Below, piece after piece: positions 32,176-39,671 of a DNA stretch of 64,000 bases. The position numbers were made by a program, and so were the translations under genes. How positions within the stretch are numbered: the first letter of the stretch is position 1; each line of letters starts with the position of its first letter. Origin of the DNA: DTHT01 sp037444625 (lineage in GTDB: Bacteria; Acidobacteriota; Terriglobia; Bryobacterales; Bryobacteraceae); the NCBI GenBank assembly GCA_037444625.1, contig JBBIMA010000003.1, positions 1 to 64,000 on the forward strand, in the 5' to 3' direction. The notes under the pieces are model-generated. The model was not told the origin of the DNA. It worked only from the letters and a program-made list of their open reading frames with translations, and ran no database searches.

Positions 32176-33430
32176 GACGCACGCTCCTGACCACACATTG
32201 CAGACCCTTCAGCGCCGCCGCGGCGGCGTCCTGGACGCTGGCCGCCACCTCCTCCGGCCGGCGCACGCAGCCGGCCGCGTACAGGCCGGTCCGGCCTGCG
32301 CCGTCGGCCAGAAAGCCGAACTCGTCCCGGGCGAACTCGGCGGGCAGCCCCTCGGACCGGGGCACGATGCCGGTGGCCAGCACCGCCAGCCCCACCTTAC
32401 GCACCGTCTTGCGGCCCGTCATGACGTCTTCAGCGGTCAGGATCAAATCGCCGCTGCCGGGCTCCTCCTCGACCTTGCCCACTTTACCTTTGACCAGCTC
32501 GACGTTGGTTTCTCCCTGCATGCGGGTGAGAAATTCTTCCAGGCGCCCCGGAGTGCGCAGGTCAATGTAGAAGATCGTGATGGGGATCTCCGGGTAGAGC
32601 GACCGGACGTAGCCGGCCTGCTTGAGCGAGGCGGCGCAACAGACCGCCGAACAGTACGGCAGGTGGTTCTCGTCCCGCGAGCCGGCGCACTGGATGAAGG
32701 CCACCGAGGCGGGCGGGCGGCCGTCGGAGGGCCGCAGGATCTTGCCCCCGGTCGGGCCGTTGGGCGCCGCCAGCCTCTCCATCATGACGTTGGTGATCAC
32801 GTTGGGAGCGCGGCCGAAGCCCAGCCCCTCCAGCCGCGAGGCGTCGTAAGGGACCCATCCGGTGGCGGCCACCACCGCCGCCACCCGGAACGTCTTCCGC
32901 TCGGGCTGCTGGTCCAGATCAATGGCGCCGTACCGGCAGGCCTCGACGCAGGCCCGGCAACCCGGCGGACAGGCGGCGCGCTCGAGGGCGTAAAGGGCCG
33001 GATAGGCCAGGGCATGGGGCAGGTAGATCGCCTTGGTCTTGCTCAGCCCGTAGTTGAACTCATCGGCGCGCTCGCCCGGGCAGACCTCGGTGCAGGCCCC
33101 GCACAGGGTGCAGGCCGGACTGACGTGGCGCGGCGCGATTTTCACCACCGCTTCATAATCGCCCGGCGAACCGCTCAGCGATTCCAGCTCGGCCTGGGTC
33201 AGCACCGTGACCCGCGGATTGTTCTTGAGGCGCCGGAAATTGATCTCCAGGCCGCAGCCCGGAGGGCACAGCTTGGGGAAGTACTGATGGACGCGGACCA
33301 CTCTCCCTCCCAGGTAGGGCAGCTTCTCGACGAGCACAACCTGGCAGCCGGCCTCGGCCGCCTCCAGAGCAGCCGTGATGCCGGCGATGCCGCCGCCCAC
33401 CACCAGGAGGGGTTTGCCTTGTTCGTTCAT
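32168..33430 (-). CDS. qmoA: QmoA, HdrA-like flavoprotein subunit
   Basis: This 420-residue protein has an N-terminal FAD motif (LLVVGGGIAGITAALEAAEAG) and HdrA-type Cys motifs (CTLCGACTEVCPGE and CPPGCRACVEACRYGA). A conserved IQCAGSRDENHLPYCSAVCC segment is shared with QmoB, as expected from their common origin. It forms the cytoplasmic part of QmoABC with QmoB. The ATG at 33430 overlaps the ykgJ stop by 4 bases. The frame extends far upstream, but that sequence is antisense-like and inside ykgJ. Confidence 0.95.
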   Translation of the reverse strand: MNEQGKPLLVVGGGIAGITAALEAAEAGCQVVLVEKLPYLGGRVVRVHQYFPKLCPPGCGLEINFRRLKNNPRVTVLTQAELESLSGSPGDYEAVVKIAPRHVSPACTLCGACTEVCPGERADEFNYGLSKTKAIYLPHALAYPALYALERAACPPGCRACVEACRYGAIDLDQQPERKTFRVAAVVAATGWVPYDASRLEGLGFGRAPNVITNVMMERLAAPNGPTGGKILRPSDGRPPASVAFIQCAGSRDENHLPYCSAVCCAASLKQAGYVRSLYPEIPITIFYIDLRTPGRLEEFLTRMQGETNVELVKGKVGKVEEEPGSGDLILTAEDVMTGRKTVRKVGLAVLATGIVPRSEGLPAEFARDEFGFLADGAGRTGLYAAGCVRRPEEVAASVQDAAAAALKGLQCVVRSVRHG

Positions 33431-34248
33431 TGCAGTGCGCCTGATTCTCGCAAGGCCTGCCGCCGGGCTTCGGCGACGGCCGGTTTGATCTTCATGGTCT
33501 TGTGATGGAACAGACAGAATTTCAGCCAGCCCATGGCGAATTCCAGCAGCTCGAGGTCGTCGCTGCGCAGGGCCTCGATGCGCGCTTCGTCCACTTCGAA
33601 CAGCTCCAGCAGGCGGCTCTCGAAGACGAAGCGGCGGAAGCGATCCAGATCGTAGCAGGCCATGTAGTACATCTCGACCTGGTTGGGGGCCAGGGGCCGG
33701 CCGGAATCCCAGAAGGGATCGAGCATGAGCTCCTTGAAGGAGGCGCCCATCATGTCGTACTCTTCCAGGCCCTGGTCTTGAAGCCACTGGCGCACGGTCC
33801 AGGTGCGCTCGCTGCGGTGGCCCTGGCAGAGCTCCTCGCGCATCAGGAAATAGAAGGGCCTCTCGGCGGGCGTCGGCTTGTCGGGGGCGGCCAGCCCCAG
33901 CGGATACATGCGGCAGGCCCACGGCCGGTGGGGGTAGATGCGGCAACCCTCCTCCGTCAGGAAGGGGCAGCGCTTGTCGGCCGGATTCATCTTGAGCAGG
34001 ACCGTGGGGACCTGCTGCTCGGGCGTGAAAGGGGAAATCGTGTAGCGCTCGAGAAACTCGCCCGAGCTCAAACCCAGGGCGCGCTTCATGCGCAGGACGT
34101 CGTAGGGGGTCAGCACGATGGCCACGTCGGCGCAGCAGCGCGTGAAGCAGGCCAGGGAGGGATCGCAGCGGAAGGTGAAAACGTCCTCCGGGCCCAGCCG
34201 GGGCGCATCCTGGAGGATGCTCAACTGCACCGGGCGGGGTTCACTCAT
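33427..34248 (-). CDS. YkgJ-family cysteine-cluster protein between apr and qmo
   Basis: This 273-residue soluble protein belongs to the YkgJ/CxxCxxCC family, putative zinc or iron-sulfur binders. Cysteines fall in CDPSLACFTRCCADV (28-40) and in CPFLTEEGCRIYPHRPWACRMYP. The C-terminal 130 residues are helical and family-specific. The molecular role of the family is poorly defined; proposals include metal chelation and redox. It overlaps the zinc-ribbon gene by 8 bases and qmoA by 4 bases. Translation is thus probably coupled to both, suggesting it helps assemble or regulate the APS reductase/Qmo complex. Confidence 0.8.
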   Translation of the reverse strand: MSEPRPVQLSILQDAPRLGPEDVFTFRCDPSLACFTRCCADVAIVLTPYDVLRMKRALGLSSGEFLERYTISPFTPEQQVPTVLLKMNPADKRCPFLTEEGCRIYPHRPWACRMYPLGLAAPDKPTPAERPFYFLMREELCQGHRSERTWTVRQWLQDQGLEEYDMMGASFKELMLDPFWDSGRPLAPNQVEMYYMACYDLDRFRRFVFESRLLELFEVDEARIEALRSDDLELLEFAMGWLKFCLFHHKTMKIKPAVAEARRQALRESGALQ

Positions 34249-34513
34249 GGGAATTCTCCCGGGCCGGGGGGAGGATGCCGGAGCGCAGGGCGTCGCGGGA
34301 CCACACGGGCAGGGGACCCTGGTCGCCGGTGACGGGGTCGAAGCGGTAGCGGTAGGAAGCGGTGACCTGGAAACGGCTCTGCATCCAGGCCCAGCCGCGC
34401 ACGAAGTAGGGGCAGTCGTCGTTGAAGCAGACGTACTGAAACTCGCCGCTCCAGGTGCTGAGCTGGGGGTTGGCCCAGCGGACCATGGGCTGGTTGCAGT
34501 AGATACACTTCAC
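34241..34513 (-). CDS. Small zinc-ribbon protein downstream of aprA
   Basis: This 90-residue protein begins with a zinc ribbon: CIYC at residues 3-6 and CFNDDC about 23 residues later. A short Arg/Tyr-rich middle and a polar tail follow. The start is GTG at 34513, with GGGAGG 8 bases before it; the longer upstream frame has no such site and reads as low-complexity sequence. It is the first gene after the hairpin that follows aprA and overlaps ykgJ by 8 bases. No named family is certain; it has a look similar to Ogr/Delta-type zinc fingers. A role specific to the apr/qmo system is inference from position. Confidence 0.65.
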   Translation of the reverse strand: MKCIYCNQPMVRWANPQLSTWSGEFQYVCFNDDCPYFVRGWAWMQSRFQVTASYRYRFDPVTGDQGPLPVWSRDALRSGILPPARENSHE

Positions 34514-34564
34514 TTGCCTGTCCTCCCTGTGAGCGTTCTCCCTCGGGCGGCCGGACCGAAGGGC

Positions 34565-34600
34565 GCCGTGAGGCCCCCGGGGCAGCGGGGACCTCACGGC
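34565..34600 (-). other. Hairpin separating aprA from the qmo genes
   Basis: GCCGTGAGG (34565-34573) and CCTCACGGC (34592-34600) form a perfect 9-bp stem around an 18-base GC-rich loop, flanked by two GGCGCC copies. It fills most of the largest gap (103 bases) in the sulfur operon. There is no T-tract on the transcribed strand. Likely role: stabilising the 3' end of an aprBA message, or partial termination. Confidence 0.55.
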
Positions 34601-34616
34601 CGGGTTGGCGCCTTCG

Positions 34617-36545
34617 CTAACCACCGAGCAGTTCGTGCTCTTTGGGCTGCGGGAAGATCGAGAGAATGGGCCGCGTGAACATCTGCCACTGGCCGGTGGC
34701 CGGATCCCAGCGGCAGTTGGCGAACACGCGCCAGTTCTGCTCGTCCATGGACGGCTTGTCGGCGCGGAAGTAGTAGCCGGGCCAACGGGTCTCCTGACGG
34801 AACAGCATGGTGCGCACGTGGGCCTCGGCCTGCCACATCCGGTGGACGTTCTCCCAGCAACGCATCAGCTCGTGCAGGTTGGCGGCCGCCAGCTTCCGGG
34901 AATCCTCCTTGAGGAAGGCCAGCAGCTCCAGAGCCCGGTTGAGCAGAGCCTCGTTGGTGGTGAACTGGGCGGTGACGCCGCCGGCGTACTCGTCCATGAT
35001 CTTCTGGAGCCGGAACATGAACATGCGCGGCTTGATGTAGTTGGGGTTGACTTCCGGGTCGGTGGTGGCGTTCTTGTAACGCTCGTAAGTCTCCAGCGGC
35101 TGGAGGATCTCCGCCTTGAGCTGCTCGATCTGGGCCGGGTCCACCGCCGGCATGGTGTTGTTCTCGACGATGAACTTCACGGCCGACTTGGCGGCGATGC
35201 GGCCCTCGGCGTGGGATCCGGAGCTGAACTTGTGGCTGGAGGCGCCGCTGGCGTCGCCCGCACAGAACAGCCCCTTGACCGTGGACATATTGGTGTAGCC
35301 CCAGAAGTAGAGGGGCTTGGTCTCGGGCGTCTGCAAGTCCTCCGGTCCGGAGACCCAGGCGCCGCTGGCGCCGGAGTGCGAGCCGATGAAGTAAGGCTCG
35401 GCGGCGGCGATCTCGCTGGAGCGCTCCTCGGGCTGCACGTTGGTGGCGGCCCAGAGCAAGGCCTGCGAGATGGTCATGTCGAGGAAGTCCTCCCAGGCCT
35501 CCGACTCCAGCTCCCGCATCTTCTTCTTGTAGGCCTTCTCGTCATCCTTGTATTGCTCGGCGATTTTCTGGATGGCTTCTTCGGTCCGCATGTAGATGGG
35601 GCCTTTGCCTTCCATCACATCAAGCATGCCCAGGTAGTTGCGCAGGTTGGCCGGGATGGGCTTGACGCGCCCGTAGGGAGCCCACTTCTCCAGCTCGGAC
35701 CGACGCTCGACCATGTAATCGCCGCCCATGGCGTTGGTGGCCCGGCTCTTGAACAGCAGGAACCAGGCGCCCACCGGACCGTAGGCATCCTTGAAGCGCA
35801 CGGGAATGAAGCGCACTTCCTGGCAGGTCATTTCGGCGCCCGCCCGGATGGTGAAATAGGCCGAGGAGCCCGAGTTCCATGGCGGATACCAGGCGCGCCC
35901 CATGCCTTCGCCCGAGCTGCGCGGCTTGAAGACGTGCACCGCACCTCCCATGGCGACCAGGGTGGCCTTGGCCTTGAAGATGTAGAACTTCTCTTCGCGC
36001 ACCGAGAAGCCCACCGCACCGGCGCAACGGTCGCCGTCCAGGAGCGGGCCCACGATGAAGACGCGCTCGAAGATCTGGCCCACGCCCGATTGCAGCAGGG
36101 CGTTCTTGGCCGCCTCGGCCACCACCACCTTGTAGGACTCGCCGTTGATCATGAGCTGCCAGCGGCCCTCGTGCACGTACTTGCCGTTCTCGTCCAGCCA
36201 GATGGGGAGTCCCCACTTCTCGAACAGGTGAACGGTGGAATCCACGTGCCGGGCGATGTTGGCCACCAGGTCCTCGCGGGTGATGCCCATCAGGTCGTTG
36301 CGCACGTAGTCCACATAGTCCTTGACCGTGTTGACGCCGTCGCGCAGACCGACGTACTGGTTGATGGCGGAGAGACCCATGGCTACGGCGCCCGAGCGGT
36401 CCACGGCCGCTTTGTCCACCAGCGTGACCTTCAGGCCGTGCTGCTTGGCCCAATAGGCCGCTTCGACCGCCGCACCGCAGGCCGCCATGCCGCCGCCGAG
36501 GATCAACAAATCGGTTTCGACTACGACATTCTCGAAGTTGGCCAT
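34617..36545 (-). CDS. aprA: AprA, APS reductase alpha subunit
   Basis: This 642-residue flavoprotein is dissimilatory adenylylsulfate reductase alpha. It has the FAD motif LLILGGGMAACGAAVEAA at the N-terminus and succinate-dehydrogenase/fumarate-reductase-like segments, including HKFSSGSHAEGRIAAKSAV. A long capping and helical C-terminal region ends with WPGYYFRADKPSMDE. It converts APS to sulfite and AMP (or the reverse) with electrons from AprB. It starts 13 bases after aprB. A strong hairpin follows the stop codon, separating aprBA from the qmo part of the operon. Confidence 0.97.
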   Translation of the reverse strand: MANFENVVVETDLLILGGGMAACGAAVEAAYWAKQHGLKVTLVDKAAVDRSGAVAMGLSAINQYVGLRDGVNTVKDYVDYVRNDLMGITREDLVANIARHVDSTVHLFEKWGLPIWLDENGKYVHEGRWQLMINGESYKVVVAEAAKNALLQSGVGQIFERVFIVGPLLDGDRCAGAVGFSVREEKFYIFKAKATLVAMGGAVHVFKPRSSGEGMGRAWYPPWNSGSSAYFTIRAGAEMTCQEVRFIPVRFKDAYGPVGAWFLLFKSRATNAMGGDYMVERRSELEKWAPYGRVKPIPANLRNYLGMLDVMEGKGPIYMRTEEAIQKIAEQYKDDEKAYKKKMRELESEAWEDFLDMTISQALLWAATNVQPEERSSEIAAAEPYFIGSHSGASGAWVSGPEDLQTPETKPLYFWGYTNMSTVKGLFCAGDASGASSHKFSSGSHAEGRIAAKSAVKFIVENNTMPAVDPAQIEQLKAEILQPLETYERYKNATTDPEVNPNYIKPRMFMFRLQKIMDEYAGGVTAQFTTNEALLNRALELLAFLKEDSRKLAAANLHELMRCWENVHRMWQAEAHVRTMLFRQETRWPGYYFRADKPSMDEQNWRVFANCRWDPATGQWQMFTRPILSIFPQPKEHELLGG

Positions 36546-36558
36546 AGGGATCGCTCTC

Positions 36559-36999
36559 CTAGCGTTTCAGAGTGAACACCTCGGGAATGCCCAGCGAAGC
36601 CGGCTCGGTGAACAGCGCGGGGCTGCTCAGATCGCCTCCCGTGGCAAACCCGCCGTCCGGCACCGCGCCGCCTTCCGGCGTGGTGCGGATGGGGAACTTG
36701 AACCGTTTGATCATCCCGTTGCGGAAGGTCACGGTCCACATGATCGAATCGGTGGAGCGCATCGGGGTGGCCGAAGCGCCCATGGGAATGAAGTCGGCGT
36801 AGCCGCGCACCTCGACCGCCTGGGTAGGGCAGATCTTCACGCAGTTGTAGCACTCCCAGCACATCGTGACGTCGCGGTTGTACGCCTTCATGGTCGCCTT
36901 GTCGAGCACCATGAGATCGTTGGGGCAAATGTACTGGCAAGCGGTCTTGTCCAGCGCCTTGCACCCGTCGCACTTCTCCGGATTGACGTAACTAGGCAT
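36559..36999 (-). CDS. aprB: AprB, APS reductase beta subunit
   Basis: This 146-residue protein carries two [4Fe-4S] clusters: ligands Cys10, 13, 21, 25 and Cys47, 50, 53, 57 (CDGCKALDKTACQYIC and CWECYNCVKICPTQA). A beta-rich tail wraps around AprA in known structures. It feeds electrons to or from the AprA flavin. The ribosome-binding site (GGGAGGG) overlaps the stop codon of marR, so the regulator and aprB are translationally linked. aprA follows after 13 bases. Confidence 0.97.
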   Translation of the reverse strand: MPSYVNPEKCDGCKALDKTACQYICPNDLMVLDKATMKAYNRDVTMCWECYNCVKICPTQAVEVRGYADFIPMGASATPMRSTDSIMWTVTFRNGMIKRFKFPIRTTPEGGAVPDGGFATGGDLSSPALFTEPASLGIPEVFTLKR

Positions 37000-37008
37000 T
37001 AACCCTCC

Positions 37009-37686
37009 CTAACCACTGCACTTGCCTGCGGAGCGCCCCGCCCCGCCGGGCGGACACCCCGCATCCTCCGGCGCAGTCCCCGCAGGGTTCGCGGAGGACT
37101 CCGCCCGGCCACGCGCGTGGCCTTGATAAAAACAGTTCCGCCGGCCCCACTCGCCGAAGCGGCAGGGCTGGCAGAAGTAAACCTCACAGCGCAGGCACAC
37201 CGGATCGGGCGTCTTGCTGCGCGCGGCGATGGCCGCCGCCAACCGGTCCAGCACCTCGGAGATCTCCTCCAACTGCGCGGCGCCGAAGGCCCCGAAGACC
37301 TCCTGGGCCAGCCGGTCGCGCGCCTCCTGAAACTCCTTGAGCAGGCGCTGGCTGGCCGCCGTCAGGCCGAGCTGGCTGGACCGGCGGTTCAAGGGCGAAA
37401 CCACGCGCCGCAGCAAGCGCTGTTCGACCAGCTTCTGGACCGCCTTGCTGGCAGCCGCCTTGCTGACCCCCAGAAAGGCTGCCGCGTCCCCTACCGTATG
37501 GGTGTCGGTGTGGGCCACAAAATAGAGCAGCTTGAACTGGGCGAAGCTGAGCCGGGCGCCCGCCACCTGGCGTAAGACCTGGCGCTCGAAGACCTCCCGC
37601 ACCGACCAGGCGAAAACCCGCGCGCTGCGCAGGAAATCTTTCGCCCGATCGCAAAGCACCAGCTCTTGCATTCCCTCGCCTACCAC
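37009..37686 (-). CDS. MarR-family regulator with C-terminal Cys cluster, first gene of the sulfur operon
   Basis: This 225-residue protein has a MarR winged-helix DNA-binding core (recognition helix about 74-92, VSKAAASKAVQKLVEQR; wing about 94-110). After the dimerisation helix comes a Cys-rich segment, CX2CX4CX2CX9C, at Cys164, 167, 172, 175 and 185. That pattern could hold an iron-sulfur cluster or zinc and is absent from ordinary MarR proteins. The final 40 residues are low-complexity. It is the promoter-proximal gene of the apr-qmo-dsr run, with a promoter and two inverted repeats just upstream, so autoregulation in response to redox, oxygen or sulfite is plausible. Start GTG at 37686; the ATG at 37671 is an alternative, and neither has a good ribosome-binding site. 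Confidence 0.82.
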   Translation of the reverse strand: MVGEGMQELVLCDRAKDFLRSARVFAWSVREVFERQVLRQVAGARLSFAQFKLLYFVAHTDTHTVGDAAAFLGVSKAAASKAVQKLVEQRLLRRVVSPLNRRSSQLGLTAASQRLLKEFQEARDRLAQEVFGAFGAAQLEEISEVLDRLAAAIAARSKTPDPVCLRCEVYFCQPCRFGEWGRRNCFYQGHARGRAESSANPAGTAPEDAGCPPGGAGRSAGKCSG

Positions 37687-37728
37687 CGCCCACGCGGGCG
37701 CCTCGGCCGGAAGCGAAAGCGCTCCGGT

Positions 37729-37754
37729 GGGTTAACCAAGTACAATGTAAACCC
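37729..37754. promoter_or_regulatory. Inverted repeat over the marR -10 region (putative operator 2)
   Basis: GGGTT at 37729-37733 and AACCC at 37750-37754 flank 16 bases. The interval contains the palindromes GTTAAC and TACAATGTA and the proposed -10 hexamer. A MarR-type repressor bound here would block the promoter. Confidence 0.45.
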
Positions 37755-37773
37755 GATTAACGGTCGGAGTCAA
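37744..37773 (-). promoter_or_regulatory. Sigma-70-like promoter of the marR-apr-qmo-dsr operon
   Basis: On the minus strand TTGACT (37773-37768) and TACATT (37749-37744) are 18 bases apart, giving a start near 37737 and a leader of about 50 bases to the marR GTG. The region is the only strongly AT-rich stretch near the operon and lies between two related inverted repeats. Confidence 0.55.
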
Positions 37774-37805
37774 GGGTTTTAAGGTATTAATATCTTTGAA
37801 CCCTC
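37772..37805. promoter_or_regulatory. 34-bp imperfect palindrome upstream of the marR promoter (putative operator 1)
   Basis: Two 17-base arms centred on ATTAAT match at 13 of 17 positions, with perfect AGGGTT (37773-37778) and AACCCT (37799-37804) ends. It overlaps the proposed -35. The same GGGTT/AACCC ends recur in the second repeat. It could alternatively serve as a stem after cobA, but it lacks a GC-rich stem and T-tract. Confidence 0.5.
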
Positions 37806-37850
37806 AAGTCCGCCTCCCGCCCCTCTGTTTTGAATCGCTTGCGCGCCCCC

Positions 37851-38705
37851 TCAGCGCGGCCCGACTTCCGCCGCCGGCTCTCGGAGCGCCGCCCGGCCCC
37901 CCAGCTTCTCGTGCAGCCGCGCCACTTCCCCCACCACCAGCGTGGCAGGCGGCTTGATTCCGGCTCGCTCGGCCGCCTGGGCAATCGCCTCCAGCGGCGC
38001 CGCGATCACCTGCTGCTCGGGCCAGTAGGCGGTCTGGATCATGGCCGCCGGCGTCTGCGGATCCCGCCCGTGCTCGATCAGCCGGGCCGCGATCCGCCCC
38101 ACGTTCTGCACGCACATCAAGAAGACCAGCGTATCCACGCGGCTGAGCGCTCCCCAATCCAGCCGTCCGGCCTGCTGGCGGGCCTCGTGGCCGGTGACGA
38201 TCGCCACGGCGGAAGCTATCTCGCGGTGGGTGACCGGAATGCCGGCGCTCAAGGGCGCCGCCAGGGCCGAGCTGATGCCGGGCACCGCCTCGAAGGGCAC
38301 GCCGTGCTCGACCAGGTACTCGGCCTCTTCGCCGCCCCGGCCCAGCAGGAACGGGTCGCCCCCCTTCAGGCGGACCACCATCTTGCCCTCGCGCGCCTTG
38401 CGTACCAGCAGCTCGTTGATTTCCTGCTGGCGGGATTGGTGGCAGCCCACCGACTTGCCCATGTAGATGATCTCGGCGGCGGGATCGGCCAGCCCCAGCA
38501 CCTCCCTCTGGATGAGCCGGTCGTAGACGATCACCTGGGCCCGGCCGAGCAACTCGGCGGCGCGCAAAGTCAGCAGATCGCGCGGACCGGGACCCGCCCC
38601 GACCAGGTAGACTTTACCGCCCCCGCCCGGCGAATCGCCCTGCTCGCCCCCCTTCGAAACCGCGCTAGTTGCCGACGCGCCAGCCAAACCTACCAATGAT
38701 ATCAT
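37851..38705 (-). CDS. cobA: Uroporphyrinogen-III C-methyltransferase (siroheme synthesis)
   Basis: This 284-residue enzyme makes precorrin-2, the precursor of siroheme (the DsrAB cofactor) and of cobalamin. Motifs are YLVGAGPGPRDLLTLRA, VRLKGGDPFLLGRGGEE and VPGISSALAAPLSAGIPVTHR, the SAM-binding and substrate regions of the CobA/SumT family. It is a stand-alone methyltransferase without CysG dehydrogenase/chelatase or HemD domains. The ATG at 38705 was chosen; the core starts about 28 residues later, and no strong ribosome-binding site is visible, so the exact start is uncertain. It is 164 bases upstream of marR on the same strand, separated by the sulfur operon promoter, and divergent from the kinase-like gene. 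Confidence 0.92.
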   Translation of the reverse strand: MISLVGLAGASATSAVSKGGEQGDSPGGGGKVYLVGAGPGPRDLLTLRAAELLGRAQVIVYDRLIQREVLGLADPAAEIIYMGKSVGCHQSRQQEINELLVRKAREGKMVVRLKGGDPFLLGRGGEEAEYLVEHGVPFEAVPGISSALAAPLSAGIPVTHREIASAVAIVTGHEARQQAGRLDWGALSRVDTLVFLMCVQNVGRIAARLIEHGRDPQTPAAMIQTAYWPEQQVIAAPLEAIAQAAERAGIKPPATLVVGEVARLHEKLGGRAALREPAAEVGPR

Positions 38706-38781
38706 GGGAGCGAGATTCGGGTGCGCGGCCCCGGTCTGAGTGCGCAGGCCGGGCGCCCGGGCGGGAGGAAAGGAAGCGGCG

Positions 38782-39591
38782 ATGTCGGTGATTACTATCT
38801 CTCGAGGCACCTTCAGCGGCGGCAAGATGCTGGCCGAATGCCTGGCCGCCGAACTGGGCTACCGGCTCATAGATCGCGACGTGATCGTTGAGCGGGCGGC
38901 CGCCTACGGCGTCTCGCAGGAAGAGCTGCGGGAGGCGATGGAGAAGCCGCCGTCGTTCCTGGAGCGGTTTCGCCACAGGCGGTACATGTACCTGGCGCTG
39001 GTGCAGGCCGCCCTCACCGAGGAGATCCGCCACGGCAAGGCGATCTATCACGGACTGGCCGGACACCTGCTGCTGCCCGGCGGCGTCGCCGTGCTGCGCA
39101 CGCGCATCATCGCGCCGCTGGAATTCCGCATCGCGATGGCTCAGGAGCGGCTCAAGTTCAGCCGGGCGGAAGCCATCACCTATATCCAGCGAGTGGACCA
39201 GGAGCGGCGCAAGTGGACGCAATACCTCTACGGGGTGGACTGGGGCGACCCGTCGCTGTACGACCTGGTGATCAACCTGGAGCACCTGAGCGTCCGCGAG
39301 GCCTGCCAGCTCATCGCCTTCACGGTGCGGCGCCGCTGCTACGAATTCACGCCCGAGTGCCGGCGAACCATGGAGGATCTGGCCCTGGCCAGCCGCGTGA
39401 AGGCCAACCTGGCGATCCATCCCCCCACCTCGCACCTGGAGTTCGAGGTGGAGGCCCAGGAGGGCGCGGTGCGGATTCGAGGCAGGGTGACGCGGGTCGA
39501 GGAGATTGACGAAGTGCAGCGGGTGGCGCTGGAGACGCCGGGGGTCAAACAAGCGGACGTGCGCGAACTGGTGCCGTCGGTTCACGTCTGA
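38782..39591 (+). CDS. Cytidylate-kinase-like protein with C-terminal BON-like domain
   Basis: This 269-residue protein has an N-terminal half of the cytidylate kinase-like family. It has a phosphate-binding loop variant (SRGTFSGGKMLAECLAAELG) followed by DRDVI and helical lid segments (RVDQERRKWTQYLYGVDW). Members of this family are predicted, rarely proven, nucleotide kinases. The C-terminal 65 residues (about 200-265; EEIDEVQRVALETPGVKQAD) resemble a BON domain, usually a membrane- or ligand-binding module. The ATG at 38782 follows an AGGAAAGGAAG purine-rich ribosome-binding site. It is divergent from cobA with a 76-base spacer and is followed by an intrinsic terminator. Confidence 0.75.
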   Translation: MSVITISRGTFSGGKMLAECLAAELGYRLIDRDVIVERAAAYGVSQEELREAMEKPPSFLERFRHRRYMYLALVQAALTEEIRHGKAIYHGLAGHLLLPGGVAVLRTRIIAPLEFRIAMAQERLKFSRAEAITYIQRVDQERRKWTQYLYGVDWGDPSLYDLVINLEHLSVREACQLIAFTVRRRCYEFTPECRRTMEDLALASRVKANLAIHPPTSHLEFEVEAQEGAVRIRGRVTRVEEIDEVQRVALETPGVKQADVRELVPSVHV

Positions 39592-39608
39592 GGGCCGGGG
39601 CGGACGCG

Positions 39609-39627
39609 GCATCCGTCGGATGCTTTT
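39609..39627 (+). terminator. Rho-independent terminator after the kinase-like gene
   Basis: GCATCC-gtc-GGATGC is a perfect 6-bp stem with a 3-base loop followed directly by TTTT, 17 bases after the stop codon at 39591. This is the clearest intrinsic terminator in the window. Confidence 0.75.
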
Positions 39628-39671
39628 GCCGCCCGCCGCTCGGCGCCTGATAAAATTGGGGGCGAGGCCCG

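Noticed and set aside
29602..32190. Plus-strand frame of 862 codons opposite qmoB and qmoC
   Set aside because: Same reason: a mirror of conserved iron-sulfur genes, with no family features of its own.
14000..38000. Sulfur locus as a recently acquired genomic island
   Set aside because: No integrase, transposase, tRNA or flanking direct repeats were seen at either end, and base composition by eye resembles the flanks. Ancient transfer remains possible but is not supported here.
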